A stretch of DNA of 64,000 bases from assembly GCF_019972295.1 (NCBI RefSeq), contig NZ_BLJA01000001.1:2070117-2134116 (forward strand), written 5' to 3'. Source of the DNA: Geobacter sp. AOG2. Its GTDB lineage: Bacteria; Desulfobacterota; Desulfuromonadia; Geobacterales; Pseudopelobacteraceae. The notes beneath the pieces are model-generated. The model did not search any database and was not told where the DNA came from. It saw only the letters and a list, made by a program, of their open reading frames with translations. The stretch's first letter is position 1. The number at the start of each line of letters is the position of its first letter. Position numbers and translations under genes: made by a program. Of this stretch, positions 37,970-47,411 are shown one piece after another.

Positions 37970-39133
37970 ATGGCAAAGGTCTTGATCCCCTTGGCCGACG
38001 GCTTCGAAGAACTGGAAGCGATTACGGTCATCGACGTCCTCCGCAGGGCGGGAATCGAGGTAATCACAGCCGGCCTGCATCCGGGCCCCGTACCCAGCGC
38101 CCGCAAGGTCGCCGTCATTCCCGACACGACCATCGACACCGCCAGGGCCGATGATTTCGACATGATCATCCTTCCCGGCGGCCAGCCGGGCAGCGACAAC
38201 CTTAACGCCGACATCCGCATCGACAAGCTTCTCAAGGATTTTTCCGCAGCCGACAAACTTATCGGCGCCATTTGCGCGGCACCCACCGTGCTTGCCGCCG
38301 CCGGCCTGCTGACCGGCAGACAGGCGACCTCCTACCCCAGCTACCGGGAAAAACTGGGAGGGGCATACTACCTGGACAAAACGGTGGTGGAGGATGGAAA
38401 AATCATCACCAGCCAGGGGCCGGGCACGGCAATCCCCTTTGCGCTGGCCGTCGTTGCCCGGCTGGCCGGCAACCACACGGCGGAAGACGTCGCCAGGGCC
38501 ATGCTCGTCGCTACTGCCGGAAATGACGGGCTATGGGATCAGCGCCTGTTCAACAGCATTGTCCAGGCGCTGGTGGGGGCACTGGAACTGAAAGACAGCT
38601 ATACCCAGGGGCATGCAAAACGCGTTACCGAATATTCACTCGGCATCGGCTCCAAACTTAATTTTTCGGAGGCCAAGCTGCGCGACCTCTACCTTGGGGC
38701 GATTCTCCACGATATCGGCAAGATCGGCACCGAGGAGGAGGTGCTCAACAAACCGGAACGCCTCAACCTGCGCGAGGAAACCCTCGTCCGTGAGCATCCT
38801 CTTAAGGGCACGCTCTTTATCGTGGGGGTCGAAAGCCTGGACAACATCGTCCCCACCATCCTGCACCACCACGAACGTTGGGACGGAAACGGCTATCCCG
38901 CCCGTCTCAAGGGTGAGCAGATCCCCCTCCACGCCCGCATTGTGTGTATTGCCGACGCCTTCGACGCCATGCTCTCCGTCCGTTCCTACCGGCCTGCCCA
39001 GGATAGAGAGGCAGCCATTCGTGAGCTGCACAATAAAAAAGGGACGCAATTCGATCCATTTCTCGTGGACGTCTTTGTCGAGTTCCTCAATGAATCACCC
39101 TTTGAAATCAGAGATTTCAGTTACTATTTTTAG
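37970..39133 (+). CDS. DJ-1/PfpI - HD-GYP fusion protein
   Basis: 387 residues in one uninterrupted frame, with AAGGGAGGCAGAAC before the ATG. Residues 1-185 form a DJ-1/PfpI domain of the YajL type: FEELEAITVIDVLRRAGI, ILPGGQPG, and the nucleophile C102 in GAICAAPTVLAAAGLL. Residues 190-387 form an HD-GYP domain with GHAKRVTEYS (H215), LHDIGKIG (H247, D248), REHPLKG, HHERWDGNGYP (299-310) and IADAFDAMLS, so all metal ligands and the GYP motif look intact. HD-GYP domains hydrolyse cyclic di-GMP; DJ-1 proteins respond to oxidative or carbonyl stress. This points to redox- or aldehyde-sensitive control of cyclic di-GMP, but that role is inferred. It is transcribed away from miaB and its 3' end overlaps znuB. 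Confidence 0.93.
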   Translation: MAKVLIPLADGFEELEAITVIDVLRRAGIEVITAGLHPGPVPSARKVAVIPDTTIDTARADDFDMIILPGGQPGSDNLNADIRIDKLLKDFSAADKLIGAICAAPTVLAAAGLLTGRQATSYPSYREKLGGAYYLDKTVVEDGKIITSQGPGTAIPFALAVVARLAGNHTAEDVARAMLVATAGNDGLWDQRLFNSIVQALVGALELKDSYTQGHAKRVTEYSLGIGSKLNFSEAKLRDLYLGAILHDIGKIGTEEEVLNKPERLNLREETLVREHPLKGTLFIVGVESLDNIVPTILHHHERWDGNGYPARLKGEQIPLHARIVCIADAFDAMLSVRSYRPAQDREAAIRELHNKKGTQFDPFLVDVFVEFLNESPFEIRDFSYYF

Positions 39134-39956
39134 ACCGATGGTTGAGGTAGCGCCGGACCAGAAACGCAAGGCTGAAAAAGAGCAGATTGAGCAGCACGAT
39201 CATCGCGCTGGTGGGCAGATTGGTGATAAACGACAGGAAAATACCGGCCACCACCGAGCAGCCCCCCTGAAGGGCGGCCAAGACGACACAGGCCTTGAAA
39301 CTGCGGGCGAGTTGCAGGGCCGATACCGCCGGCAGGATCAGAAGCGATGAGATCAGCATGATCCCCACCAGCTTCATCGCCAGGACGACCGACAAGGCCG
39401 TCAGCAGCACCAGGACGGCATTGATGGTTGCGGTGCGGATGCCGGAGACACGGGCCAGTTCCTCATCGAAGGTAATGGCGAGCAGGTCGTTGAAATAAAG
39501 CGACAACAGCAGCAGCACCACGCAGAACAGCGCCGCGGCGATGCCGACCTCCTGCGTGGTTATGGACAGGATATTGCCGAACAGGTAGCTCAGCAGATCG
39601 ACATTGTACCCCCCCCCCACGCTTGCCAGGATGATACCCGCCGAAATCCCCAGCGCCGACACGATGCCGATGGCGCTGTCGCCGCTCAGACGCGCCTTTT
39701 CCGTCAGCTTGAGGATTCCCAGCGACGAAAGCATCACGACCGGCAGCGACACCAGCAATGACGAGGCCGAATAAAGTTTGAGCGACAGGGCTATGGCCGT
39801 ACCGCCGAAGGTGACGTGCGCCAGGCCGTCCCCGATCAGGGAAAGCCGCCGCAGCACGAGGAACACGCCCAGCACCGAGCAGAGCACGGCGATCAACGTC
39901 CCCGCCAGGAGCGCCCGCTGGATAAAACCGTATGAGAGGATTTCAATCACATTCAT
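39117..39956 (-). CDS. znuB: Zinc/manganese ABC transporter permease (ZnuB type)
   Basis: 279 residues with about eight membrane helices. The N-terminus reads SYGFIQRALLAGTLIAVLCS, and the family signatures are SLIGDGLAHVTFGG (about 40-54) and FDEELARVSGIR (about 160). It belongs to the ABC-3 family (ZnuB/MntB/AdcB) that imports Zn2+ or Mn2+. With znuC and a Fur-family regulator next to it, zinc is the best guess. The last 17 bases overlap the 3' end of the DJ-1/HD-GYP gene on the other strand. It is separated from znuC by a 300-base repeat array. No znuA-like binding protein is in the window. Confidence 0.9.
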   Translation of the reverse strand: MNVIEILSYGFIQRALLAGTLIAVLCSVLGVFLVLRRLSLIGDGLAHVTFGGTAIALSLKLYSASSLLVSLPVVMLSSLGILKLTEKARLSGDSAIGIVSALGISAGIILASVGGGYNVDLLSYLFGNILSITTQEVGIAAALFCVVLLLLSLYFNDLLAITFDEELARVSGIRTATINAVLVLLTALSVVLAMKLVGIMLISSLLILPAVSALQLARSFKACVVLAALQGGCSVVAGIFLSFITNLPTSAMIVLLNLLFFSLAFLVRRYLNHRSKNSN

Positions 39957-39960
39957 GTTA

Positions 39961-40260
39961 TTAGGAGCCTGTTGAAAAACTCAGGTTGTTCAAAAATAGT
40001 CAGATCGTCGCACCCACAGTATAATCGCCTCCGGCGATTATCGGTGACGAAGCGTAGCGGAGTTCATCCCGCAGGGACAGAACCGGAACGGTTCTGCTAA
40101 ATGCACTGAGGAGGCAGGCCCTCTCTCTATCTCTCCCCCACAGGGGGAGAGCATGCCGTGTCCTCTCCCTCCGGGAGAGGGATTGGGTGAGGGTTTGCAG
40201 CGCTACGCCGCACGAAAGGGCTTTCGAGGACGAAGGCCCGATGGCTGTTTTTCAACAACC
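39961..40260. repeat. Composite array of hairpins bounded by an inverted repeat
   Basis: TGTTGAAAAAC at 39970-39980 and GTTTTTCAACA at 40247-40257 are exact inverted ends. Between them lie at least five hairpins: ATAATCGCC/GGCGATTAT (40021-40041), CAGAACCG/CGGTTCTG (40078-40096), CTCTCCCCC/GGGGGAGAG (40131-40151), CCTCTCCC/GGGAGAGG (40162-40180, a widespread REP-like sequence) and GGGCTTTCG/CGAAGGCCC (40219-40240, one wobble). No transposase ORF is present. It separates znuC from znuB. Confidence 0.85.
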
Positions 40261-40262
40261 TT

Positions 40263-41015
40263 TTAGTGGCGGTGACACATCAAGTGCTGGGAATGTTCCC
40301 CGAACAGGGCCGCCATATCCGTGGAACGGCAAAATTCCTCGAAGTTGCCGTAGAACAGCATGCGCTTGTCCAGATACAGCATCTTCGAGGCGAATTTCCC
40401 TATGGCGCCGGTATCGTGGGTCACCAGCAACACGGTAACGCGCCGGGAACGGTTTATATCTCCGATCAGGGCATAGAAACGTTCACGCATCTCGGGATCA
40501 AGGGCGGCGGTCGGTTCGTCCAGGATCAGGAGTTCGGGGTCGTTGACCAGGGCGCGGGCCAAGAGAACGCGCTGCTGCTGACCGCCGGACAACTCACCTA
40601 TCAGTTTCGATTTTATCGGGTAAATATCCAATTGTTCCAGGACCCTGTCCACCTTTTCCCTGTCGGCGCGCGTCAACCGGCGGGGAAAGCGTTTCAACGA
40701 CAGAAGGCCCAGGCCGACCGTTTCCGCCACCGTAGCCGGAAATATGGGGTTGAGCAGGTGCAGGCTCTGGGGGAGATAGCCGATCCTGGACCAGGAACTG
40801 AAGCGGCTGCAGGGTATCCCGAACAGGGAGGCGGTGCCGTCGCTGATGCCGCACAGCCCCATCAGGGCGCGCACCAGCGTGCTCTTGCCGGAGCCGTTGG
40901 GGCCGACGATCCCGACGTAATCGCCCGCTTCGACCGATATGGAGATATCCTCCAGTACCCGGCCGGTCCGGTAACTGCAACAGAGCCGTTCGGTCCTGAC
41001 TATTTCGTCCGGCAT
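40263..41015 (-). CDS. znuC: Zinc/manganese ABC transporter ATP-binding protein (ZnuC type)
   Basis: 250 residues from the ATG at 41015, chosen for GGGAGGCGTC upstream; a longer frame to 41051 reads back into the regulator gene. Walker A GPNGSGKST, the signature LSGGQQQRVLLARAL, Walker B LLILDEPTAALD and the H-loop VLLVTHD are intact. A C-terminal histidine-containing tail (FGEHSQHLMCHRH) resembles metal-binding tails of ZnuC proteins. It energises the ZnuB permease. The start overlaps the regulator gene by 16 bases. Confidence 0.92.
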   Translation of the reverse strand: MPDEIVRTERLCCSYRTGRVLEDISISVEAGDYVGIVGPNGSGKSTLVRALMGLCGISDGTASLFGIPCSRFSSWSRIGYLPQSLHLLNPIFPATVAETVGLGLLSLKRFPRRLTRADREKVDRVLEQLDIYPIKSKLIGELSGGQQQRVLLARALVNDPELLILDEPTAALDPEMRERFYALIGDINRSRRVTVLLVTHDTGAIGKFASKMLYLDKRMLFYGNFEEFCRSTDMAALFGEHSQHLMCHRH

Positions 41016-41467
41016 GACGCCTCCCGAGGCGGATTGCTGCACGCACCGCATACGCCGTTGACCTGAAGGATATGGGACGTCACGCGCCCGCCCGACCGTT
41101 GAACCGCTTCAACCGCCCCCTCGCCGAGCACGCACTGCCCCAGGTCCTCGACCCTCCGGCAGGACTCGCAGACAAAGTGATGGTGATGCTCCTGATTGGT
41201 GCAAAGAAAGTAGTACTGCTTACGATCGGCCAGGAAGATACGGGTAATGACGCCCGCTTCGGCCAACTCGTCGAGGATGCGGTACACCGTGGGAAGTCCG
41301 ATACTGGCGACCCTGACCTTGATACGCTGCCAGACCTCATCGGCGGAGAGATAGAGCGGCTCGCCTCCCAGACAGCTCATAACCTCCAGCCGTTTGGGCG
41401 TAACCTTCAATTTCAGTCGCTTGAGAATTGTTCGACCCTGCTCTTTGTCCACAAAGGGCACCCGCAA
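41000..41467 (-). CDS. zur: Fur-family metalloregulator, probably Zur
   Basis: 155 residues. The DNA-binding winged helix (LKVTPKRLEVMSCL, GLPTVYRILDELAEAGVI) is followed by a dimerisation domain with HHHHFVCESC and a C-terminal CGAC pair, the structural zinc site. The start is uncertain: TTG at 41467 or nearby GTG codons, none with a good ribosome site. The genes zur-znuC overlap, so zinc sensing is likely, although Fur-type iron or manganese control cannot be excluded from sequence. A Fur-like palindrome just upstream suggests autoregulation. Confidence 0.82.
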   Translation of the reverse strand: MRVPFVDKEQGRTILKRLKLKVTPKRLEVMSCLGGEPLYLSADEVWQRIKVRVASIGLPTVYRILDELAEAGVITRIFLADRKQYYFLCTNQEHHHHFVCESCRRVEDLGQCVLGEGAVEAVQRSGGRVTSHILQVNGVCGACSNPPREASCRTK

Positions 41468-41469
41468 TC

Positions 41470-41490
41470 AAATGAAAATTATTTTTATTT
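41470..41490. promoter_or_regulatory. Fur/Zur-like operator
   Basis: An imperfect AT-rich palindrome, AAATGAAAAT-TATTTTTATT(T), lies directly before the regulator start. Its arms match at most positions. The size (about 21 bp) and composition fit a Fur-family box. It would put zur-znuC under its own control. Confidence 0.5.
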
Positions 41491-41623
41491 GTACACGTTC
41501 TTTTCCTGCAAGTCAAGGCGGGGGCGAATACGATGAAGGATTGACTGAATTCAAGGTAAACAGACACACATGCTAGTTATGACATGGGCAGGACAATTTG
41601 ATCGCCAATTACCCGAAATATTT

Positions 41624-41680
41624 TTGACATTCATTTTGTAATAGGTTGTTATCAATATTATTCTAGGATATATTATATCC
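41624..41680 (+). promoter_or_regulatory. Promoter of the hybrid kinase and adjacent palindrome
   Basis: TTGACA at 41624-41629, a 17-base spacer and TGTTAT at 41647-41652 form a plausible sigma-70 promoter. Just downstream, GGATATATTATATCC (41666-41680) is a perfect palindrome with 7-bp arms placed around the expected start site, a good position for a repressor. The leader to the ATG is about 70 bases. Confidence 0.45.
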
Positions 41681-41732
41681 AATTAATATTATCCCCATAC
41701 GATAAAACGGCAATCGTTATCAGTCGTTATTC

Positions 41733-44282
41733 ATGGAGATCATCCAGGTGCATAAATTTTTCGGGACAAAAGAGCGTTGGCAGGTCTTCAAGATCGTCGG
41801 CATCTATGCAACCTTCAGCCTGCTCTGGATATATCTGTCAGATTCAGCCCTTGAACTGTTTGTTAAAGACACAGCCACTATTGCCCGTATCTCCATCTTC
41901 AAGGGTTTTTTATTTGTTCTCGTCACCGCGACGCTCCTGTCCCACCTCATTGCCCGTTACGTCGTCAGCACACTCGAAGCAAAACACGAGGGGCAGACGA
42001 GCGAGGAACGGTTCCGGAGCATTTTTAACAACATGTACGATGCGGTATTCATCAATGATGTCGAAACAAGCGGATTCATCGACGCCAACCAGACCGCCTG
42101 CCGCATGTTTGGCTATACCCATGACGAACTCATCACGATGACCGTCAATGATATAAGTAGCGGCATTTCCCCCTACTCGTCGAAAGAGGCGCTGGAATGG
42201 CTTCGACAGGCTCTTGAGGGCCATCCCCAAGTGTTTGATTGGACCTGCAAAAGAAAGGACGGGAGCTGTTTTCCGGCAGAGGTCACCTTGTGCAGAACGA
42301 CCCATGACGACAAAGACACCGTCCTCGCCATGGTCCGGGACATATCCGAACGCAAGCGGACCGAGGAAAGGCTCCGCCTCTCCGAGGAAAAATTTTCCAC
42401 CGCATTCCGCATCTCACCGGATTCGATCAATATCAATCGCCTGGAAGACGGCGTCTACGTGGAGGTAAACGAAGGCTTCTGTGCTATTACCGGCTATCAG
42501 CCTGAAGAGGTTGTCGGCAGGTCATCCCTCGAACTGGACATCTGGGTCAACCCCGAGGACCGGGCCCGCCTGGTGCGCGAAATCAAGGCTCACGGGATCG
42601 CATCGAATCACGAGGCCGAATTCAGAAAAAAGGATGGAACGATTATTGTCGGACTGATGTCGGCGCGCCTCATCGATATCGAAGGGGTGCCCTGCATCCT
42701 TAACATTGCCAGGGACATTACGGAGCGCAAGCACGCGGAAGAATTACTGCGGGAAAGCGAAAAGACCCTAAAACTCCTTATAGAGGCAATGCCCGTCGGG
42801 GTCGGCCTGACGGACGGCCAGGGGGTTATCGAATATCTGAACAGCAGCTTCGTGGACCGCTTCGGCTATACCATCGACGACATCCCCACGGTCGATGAAT
42901 GGTACCTGAGAGCCTATCCCGACCCGGTCTACCGTGAGCAAACCACTTCCACATGGACGAAAGATCTGGCAAAAGCCCTGGAGGATGGTACGCCGGTCCC
43001 CCCTCGCGACGTAAAGATTACCTGCAAAAACGGCGCGGTGCGACGTGTCATCGTCAACACACAGATGGCCAGAAACCGTATCCTGGCCATCTTCACCGAC
43101 ATCACCGAGCGCGAGTTCACCCAGAACGAACTCCTGAAGGTTCAGAAACTCGAGTCCCTGGGACTTCTGGCCGGGGGGATCGCGCATGATTTCAACAACA
43201 TCCTCACGAGCATCCTGGGAAACATCTCCTTTGCCCAGATGTTCCTCGATTACACGCACAAGGCCCGCATTCCCCTGGAACAGGCGGAAAAAGCGTCGCA
43301 ACGGGCCGCCGAACTTGCCGGGCAGTTGCTGACCTTCGCCAAAGGCGGCAACCCGGTCAAGAGGCCGGTGGCGATACGGCAGCTGGTGGAAGAGTCCGTC
43401 TCGCTCGTGCTGCGGGGGACAAAGGTGGTCGCCGCCGTCGACATACCCGGCAATCTGCACACCATCGAGGCGGATGCGGGCCAGATCAATCAGGCCTTCA
43501 ACAACATTGTCATCAACGCGGTGCAGGCCATGCCGGGCGGCGGCACGTTGAGGGTCAAGGCCGAAAACGCCCTTCTGGGCGACACGAATGCCTTGGGACT
43601 GGCACCGGGCGCCTATATCAAGGTGGTTTTCTCGGATGAAGGGTGCGGCATCTCAGACGAAGAGCAAAAGCAGATATTCGATCCGTATTTCACCACAAAA
43701 TCGGGCGGTACGGGATTGGGGCTTTCCTCGGTCTATTCGATCGTAACCAAGCACGGCGGCCATATTTCCGTCAACTCCAGCCCCGGCCAAGGGGCCGCCT
43801 TCACCATCCATCTCCCCTCAATGGGCGAGATGCCGATAGGGACGGACCAGGAGCGCAACACCGTGGCAACCGACATTTCGGCCGGCGGCTCCGTGCTGGT
43901 CATGGACGACGACGGGATGATCCTCGATCTTGCCGCGAAGATGCTCAATCTCCTGGGATACGAGGTAACGACCTGCGCCGGCGGCGAAGAAGCCGTTTCA
44001 CATTACAAAGCCGCCTTCGAGACGGGCAAACCGTTTGACAGCGTCATCATGGACCTGACCGTGCCGGGCGGCATGGGGGGCAAGGAGGCGGCCCAGCGGA
44101 TCCTTGAGCTCGATCCCCAGGCGCGCCTGATCGTCTCCAGCGGGTACTCCAACGACCCGATCATGGCCCATTATGAAGAGTACGGTTTCTGTGGCGCAGT
44201 GATCAAACCATACAGGATCAAGGAACTTCTGGAGGTGTTGAGGAGGGTGCGAAGTGAACCGACTTCACAGGACATCCAGTAA
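41733..44282 (+). CDS. Hybrid histidine kinase with three PAS domains and a receiver
   Basis: 849 residues. Two membrane helices lie at 20-42 and 50-75. Three PAS/PAC domains follow (about 90-210, 215-340, 345-470; NNMYDAVFINDVETSGFIDAN opens the first, quoted here only by position). The HisKA box reads GGIAHDFNNILTSILGN, with the HD..N form typical of PAS-rich kinases. The ATPase has QAFNNIVINAVQAMPGGG, DEGCGIS and GGTGLGLSSVYSIV. The C-terminal receiver has LVMDDDGMILDL, the acceptor VIMDLTVPGGMGG and IKPY. A GTG at 41748 with GGAG upstream is an alternative start. Its 3' end overlaps the next gene by 29 bases, so the pair is co-translated. The signal is unknown. Confidence 0.92.
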   Translation: MEIIQVHKFFGTKERWQVFKIVGIYATFSLLWIYLSDSALELFVKDTATIARISIFKGFLFVLVTATLLSHLIARYVVSTLEAKHEGQTSEERFRSIFNNMYDAVFINDVETSGFIDANQTACRMFGYTHDELITMTVNDISSGISPYSSKEALEWLRQALEGHPQVFDWTCKRKDGSCFPAEVTLCRTTHDDKDTVLAMVRDISERKRTEERLRLSEEKFSTAFRISPDSININRLEDGVYVEVNEGFCAITGYQPEEVVGRSSLELDIWVNPEDRARLVREIKAHGIASNHEAEFRKKDGTIIVGLMSARLIDIEGVPCILNIARDITERKHAEELLRESEKTLKLLIEAMPVGVGLTDGQGVIEYLNSSFVDRFGYTIDDIPTVDEWYLRAYPDPVYREQTTSTWTKDLAKALEDGTPVPPRDVKITCKNGAVRRVIVNTQMARNRILAIFTDITEREFTQNELLKVQKLESLGLLAGGIAHDFNNILTSILGNISFAQMFLDYTHKARIPLEQAEKASQRAAELAGQLLTFAKGGNPVKRPVAIRQLVEESVSLVLRGTKVVAAVDIPGNLHTIEADAGQINQAFNNIVINAVQAMPGGGTLRVKAENALLGDTNALGLAPGAYIKVVFSDEGCGISDEEQKQIFDPYFTTKSGGTGLGLSSVYSIVTKHGGHISVNSSPGQGAAFTIHLPSMGEMPIGTDQERNTVATDISAGGSVLVMDDDGMILDLAAKMLNLLGYEVTTCAGGEEAVSHYKAAFETGKPFDSVIMDLTVPGGMGGKEAAQRILELDPQARLIVSSGYSNDPIMAHYEEYGFCGAVIKPYRIKELLEVLRRVRSEPTSQDIQ

Positions 44283-46473
44283 AACAGGACTCGGAGGAAT
44301 AACGGAATACTGTAGATTGAACTGTAATAGACCATTTACTTCCCATATTATTTATATTTTTACACTCTCAATCATGACGATCCTTGTTTTCGGAAATTCT
44401 CTAAAAAACAAATTTGTCTATGATGACAATATATTATTAGTTGGAAATCCTACATATAAATATTTTGATACCTGGAAGCTACTCTTCACACCGTTTAATC
44501 CGGCAAATGGTGTTGAGTACCTTCCCGTACGTGACGTATCATATGCTATCGACTATTTTGTGTGGGGAGAAAATCCAGTTGGTTTTCATTTATCAAATAT
44601 TATTATTTATATTTTTACAGGAATTATTTGTTATTTCTTCAGTTTCAAGCTTTTAAGTATTTTAAAAAATGACTCTCTCCAGAACGAATCATTAAATGAG
44701 ACCTGTTTCGTTTCATTTATTATTACTCTATTTTTTATTATTCATCCTATTCACAGCCAGGTAGTAAGCTTTATCATTCAACGTAACGCGCTACTATCGG
44801 CTTTTTTCTTTTTTTTAACTCTTTATGTTTATCTCCTGTTTGAACAGTCAGAGAATATAAAGATGAAAATAATTTTCTATTGTCTAGCACTTCTCTTCTG
44901 CTTACTTGCTCTTTTTTCTAAAGCCACCTCTGTTACACTGCCCATTCTTCTGCTGATCATTACTACCTTCAATAAAAACAACAAAACATGGTCAGCAAGA
45001 ATGCTCCAACTTGCACCGTTCTTTCTGATGGGGCTTATGGCATTTCGATTAATTAGCTCTGTTGCACGACATACCAATGTTATAAAATCAAATCTCATTG
45101 AATTCGGCGCATACAGCCTGACGACAAAATTGGCAACTGCCATTCAAATACCTTGTTTTTATATATACAAACTCTTTGTTCCGTTCAATCTTGCACCTGA
45201 GTATGATATTGCGTTTGCCAAGAACTTTCTCAGCTTTGCGGTAGTTGGCGCTCTAGGCGCTACAGTCTTTGCATTCTGGTATGCATGGAAGAACCGGGAG
45301 AAGTCTCCCTACCTGCTCTTCTGCCTCTGCTGGTTATTCATAACACTTGCCCCGGTACTCAACCTCATGCCGACTCAACCGGTGGTCGCCGATAGATATG
45401 CCTACCTCCCTTCGTATGCCTTCTGTTTTGCCCTCTCAATCCTGCTGTATCGAACGGCAAAGCTTCGGCACGAAATCTGGTTGAAAGCTGTGTGTCTCTT
45501 TTATCTGGCTACACTTTCAGGTGTGGCATTTTATGAAAACACCATCTGGAAAGATGAAAAAACCCTTTTTACCACCATGATACAAAGAGCGCCTCATATC
45601 TCAAAAGGATATGCAAACCTTGGATATGTGTACTTCAATGAAAAACAATATGACAAGGCGTTTGGTCTACTTCAGCGGGCGTACCAACTTGACCCTACCA
45701 AACCGGACTATGAACTCAAGCGAGGCATGATTGCCTTTCGGAAGAATAATCTTGAGGAAGCAATCGGTTACTACAAAAAAGCCTTGGCAATCAATGAACA
45801 GAGCATGGCGGCCAATTATTTTATGGGGATTTCATATTCAAGACTGGGCGATTACAAATCAGCACTGAGCGCACTACAGAACGTATTGGATTCAACCGAC
45901 GCAGACACTAACTCATTCAAATACAAGACCATGCTTAACATGAATTTATACATATATCCGAAACTGAAACCAGAGCTTGACGTATTGCGGGCATCGACAT
46001 TACAGAACCCGGATGATTTGGGTATACGTCGAAAATTGGCTGATACCCTGCTACAATACGGAATGTTGGATGAAGCGTTGGGGCAATACCAGGAGGTCGA
46101 AAAACGGAATAATACCGATTGGCAGGCACTGTTTTCCATGGCAAAAATCTACCGTCACAAAAAGGATTGGCAGACGGCAATGAATTACGTTAAGCAAGCT
46201 CTATCTCTCAAACCTCAGGAAGAGGTTTTGTTAAGCGAAATGGGAATCCTGCATATGGCAATTCATAATACTAGTGAGGCCATTATGTGGTTTGGTCGAA
46301 TTTCGCCGAAGAAGCACGAATTGTATGCGCTCTCCCGCTATTATACGGCGGTATGCTACTTCCAACGAGGCAATAGAGAAAAGGCAGAATACTATTTTGG
46401 CCTTGTTGACCAAAATTACCCGGAGATGAAATTAAAAACAGCGCCTTATACAAAAAAGCTTGCAGCACTTTAA
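44254..46473 (+). CDS. TMTC-like polytopic membrane protein with C-terminal TPRs
   Basis: 739 residues from a GTG at 44254, set by GAGGAGG seven bases upstream and overlapping the kinase gene. The N-terminal two thirds has about ten membrane helices. Features shared with GT-C/TMTC proteins are NKFVYDDNILL after the first helix, PVRDVSYAIDYFVWG, FIIHPIHSQVVSFIIQRNAL and VADRYAYLPSYAF. The last 230 residues are TPRs (SKGYANLGYVYFNEKQYDKA, NNLEEAIGYYKKALAINEQS). TMTC proteins use dolichyl-type lipid sugars for O-mannosylation; bacterial homologues are mostly uncharacterised. A glycosyl-transfer role is inferred. The gene is much more AT-rich than the kinase before it. Confidence 0.82.
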   Translation: MNRLHRTSSKTGLGGITEYCRLNCNRPFTSHIIYIFTLSIMTILVFGNSLKNKFVYDDNILLVGNPTYKYFDTWKLLFTPFNPANGVEYLPVRDVSYAIDYFVWGENPVGFHLSNIIIYIFTGIICYFFSFKLLSILKNDSLQNESLNETCFVSFIITLFFIIHPIHSQVVSFIIQRNALLSAFFFFLTLYVYLLFEQSENIKMKIIFYCLALLFCLLALFSKATSVTLPILLLIITTFNKNNKTWSARMLQLAPFFLMGLMAFRLISSVARHTNVIKSNLIEFGAYSLTTKLATAIQIPCFYIYKLFVPFNLAPEYDIAFAKNFLSFAVVGALGATVFAFWYAWKNREKSPYLLFCLCWLFITLAPVLNLMPTQPVVADRYAYLPSYAFCFALSILLYRTAKLRHEIWLKAVCLFYLATLSGVAFYENTIWKDEKTLFTTMIQRAPHISKGYANLGYVYFNEKQYDKAFGLLQRAYQLDPTKPDYELKRGMIAFRKNNLEEAIGYYKKALAINEQSMAANYFMGISYSRLGDYKSALSALQNVLDSTDADTNSFKYKTMLNMNLYIYPKLKPELDVLRASTLQNPDDLGIRRKLADTLLQYGMLDEALGQYQEVEKRNNTDWQALFSMAKIYRHKKDWQTAMNYVKQALSLKPQEEVLLSEMGILHMAIHNTSEAIMWFGRISPKKHELYALSRYYTAVCYFQRGNREKAEYYFGLVDQNYPEMKLKTAPYTKKLAAL

Positions 46474-46484
46474 TACGTTGAAAA

Positions 46485-47407
<923 letters not shown>

Positions 47408-47411
<4 letters not shown>

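Noticed and set aside
39961-40260. CRISPR array or insertion sequence
   Set aside because: The hairpins differ from one another, there are no equal spacers, and no transposase or cas gene is near.
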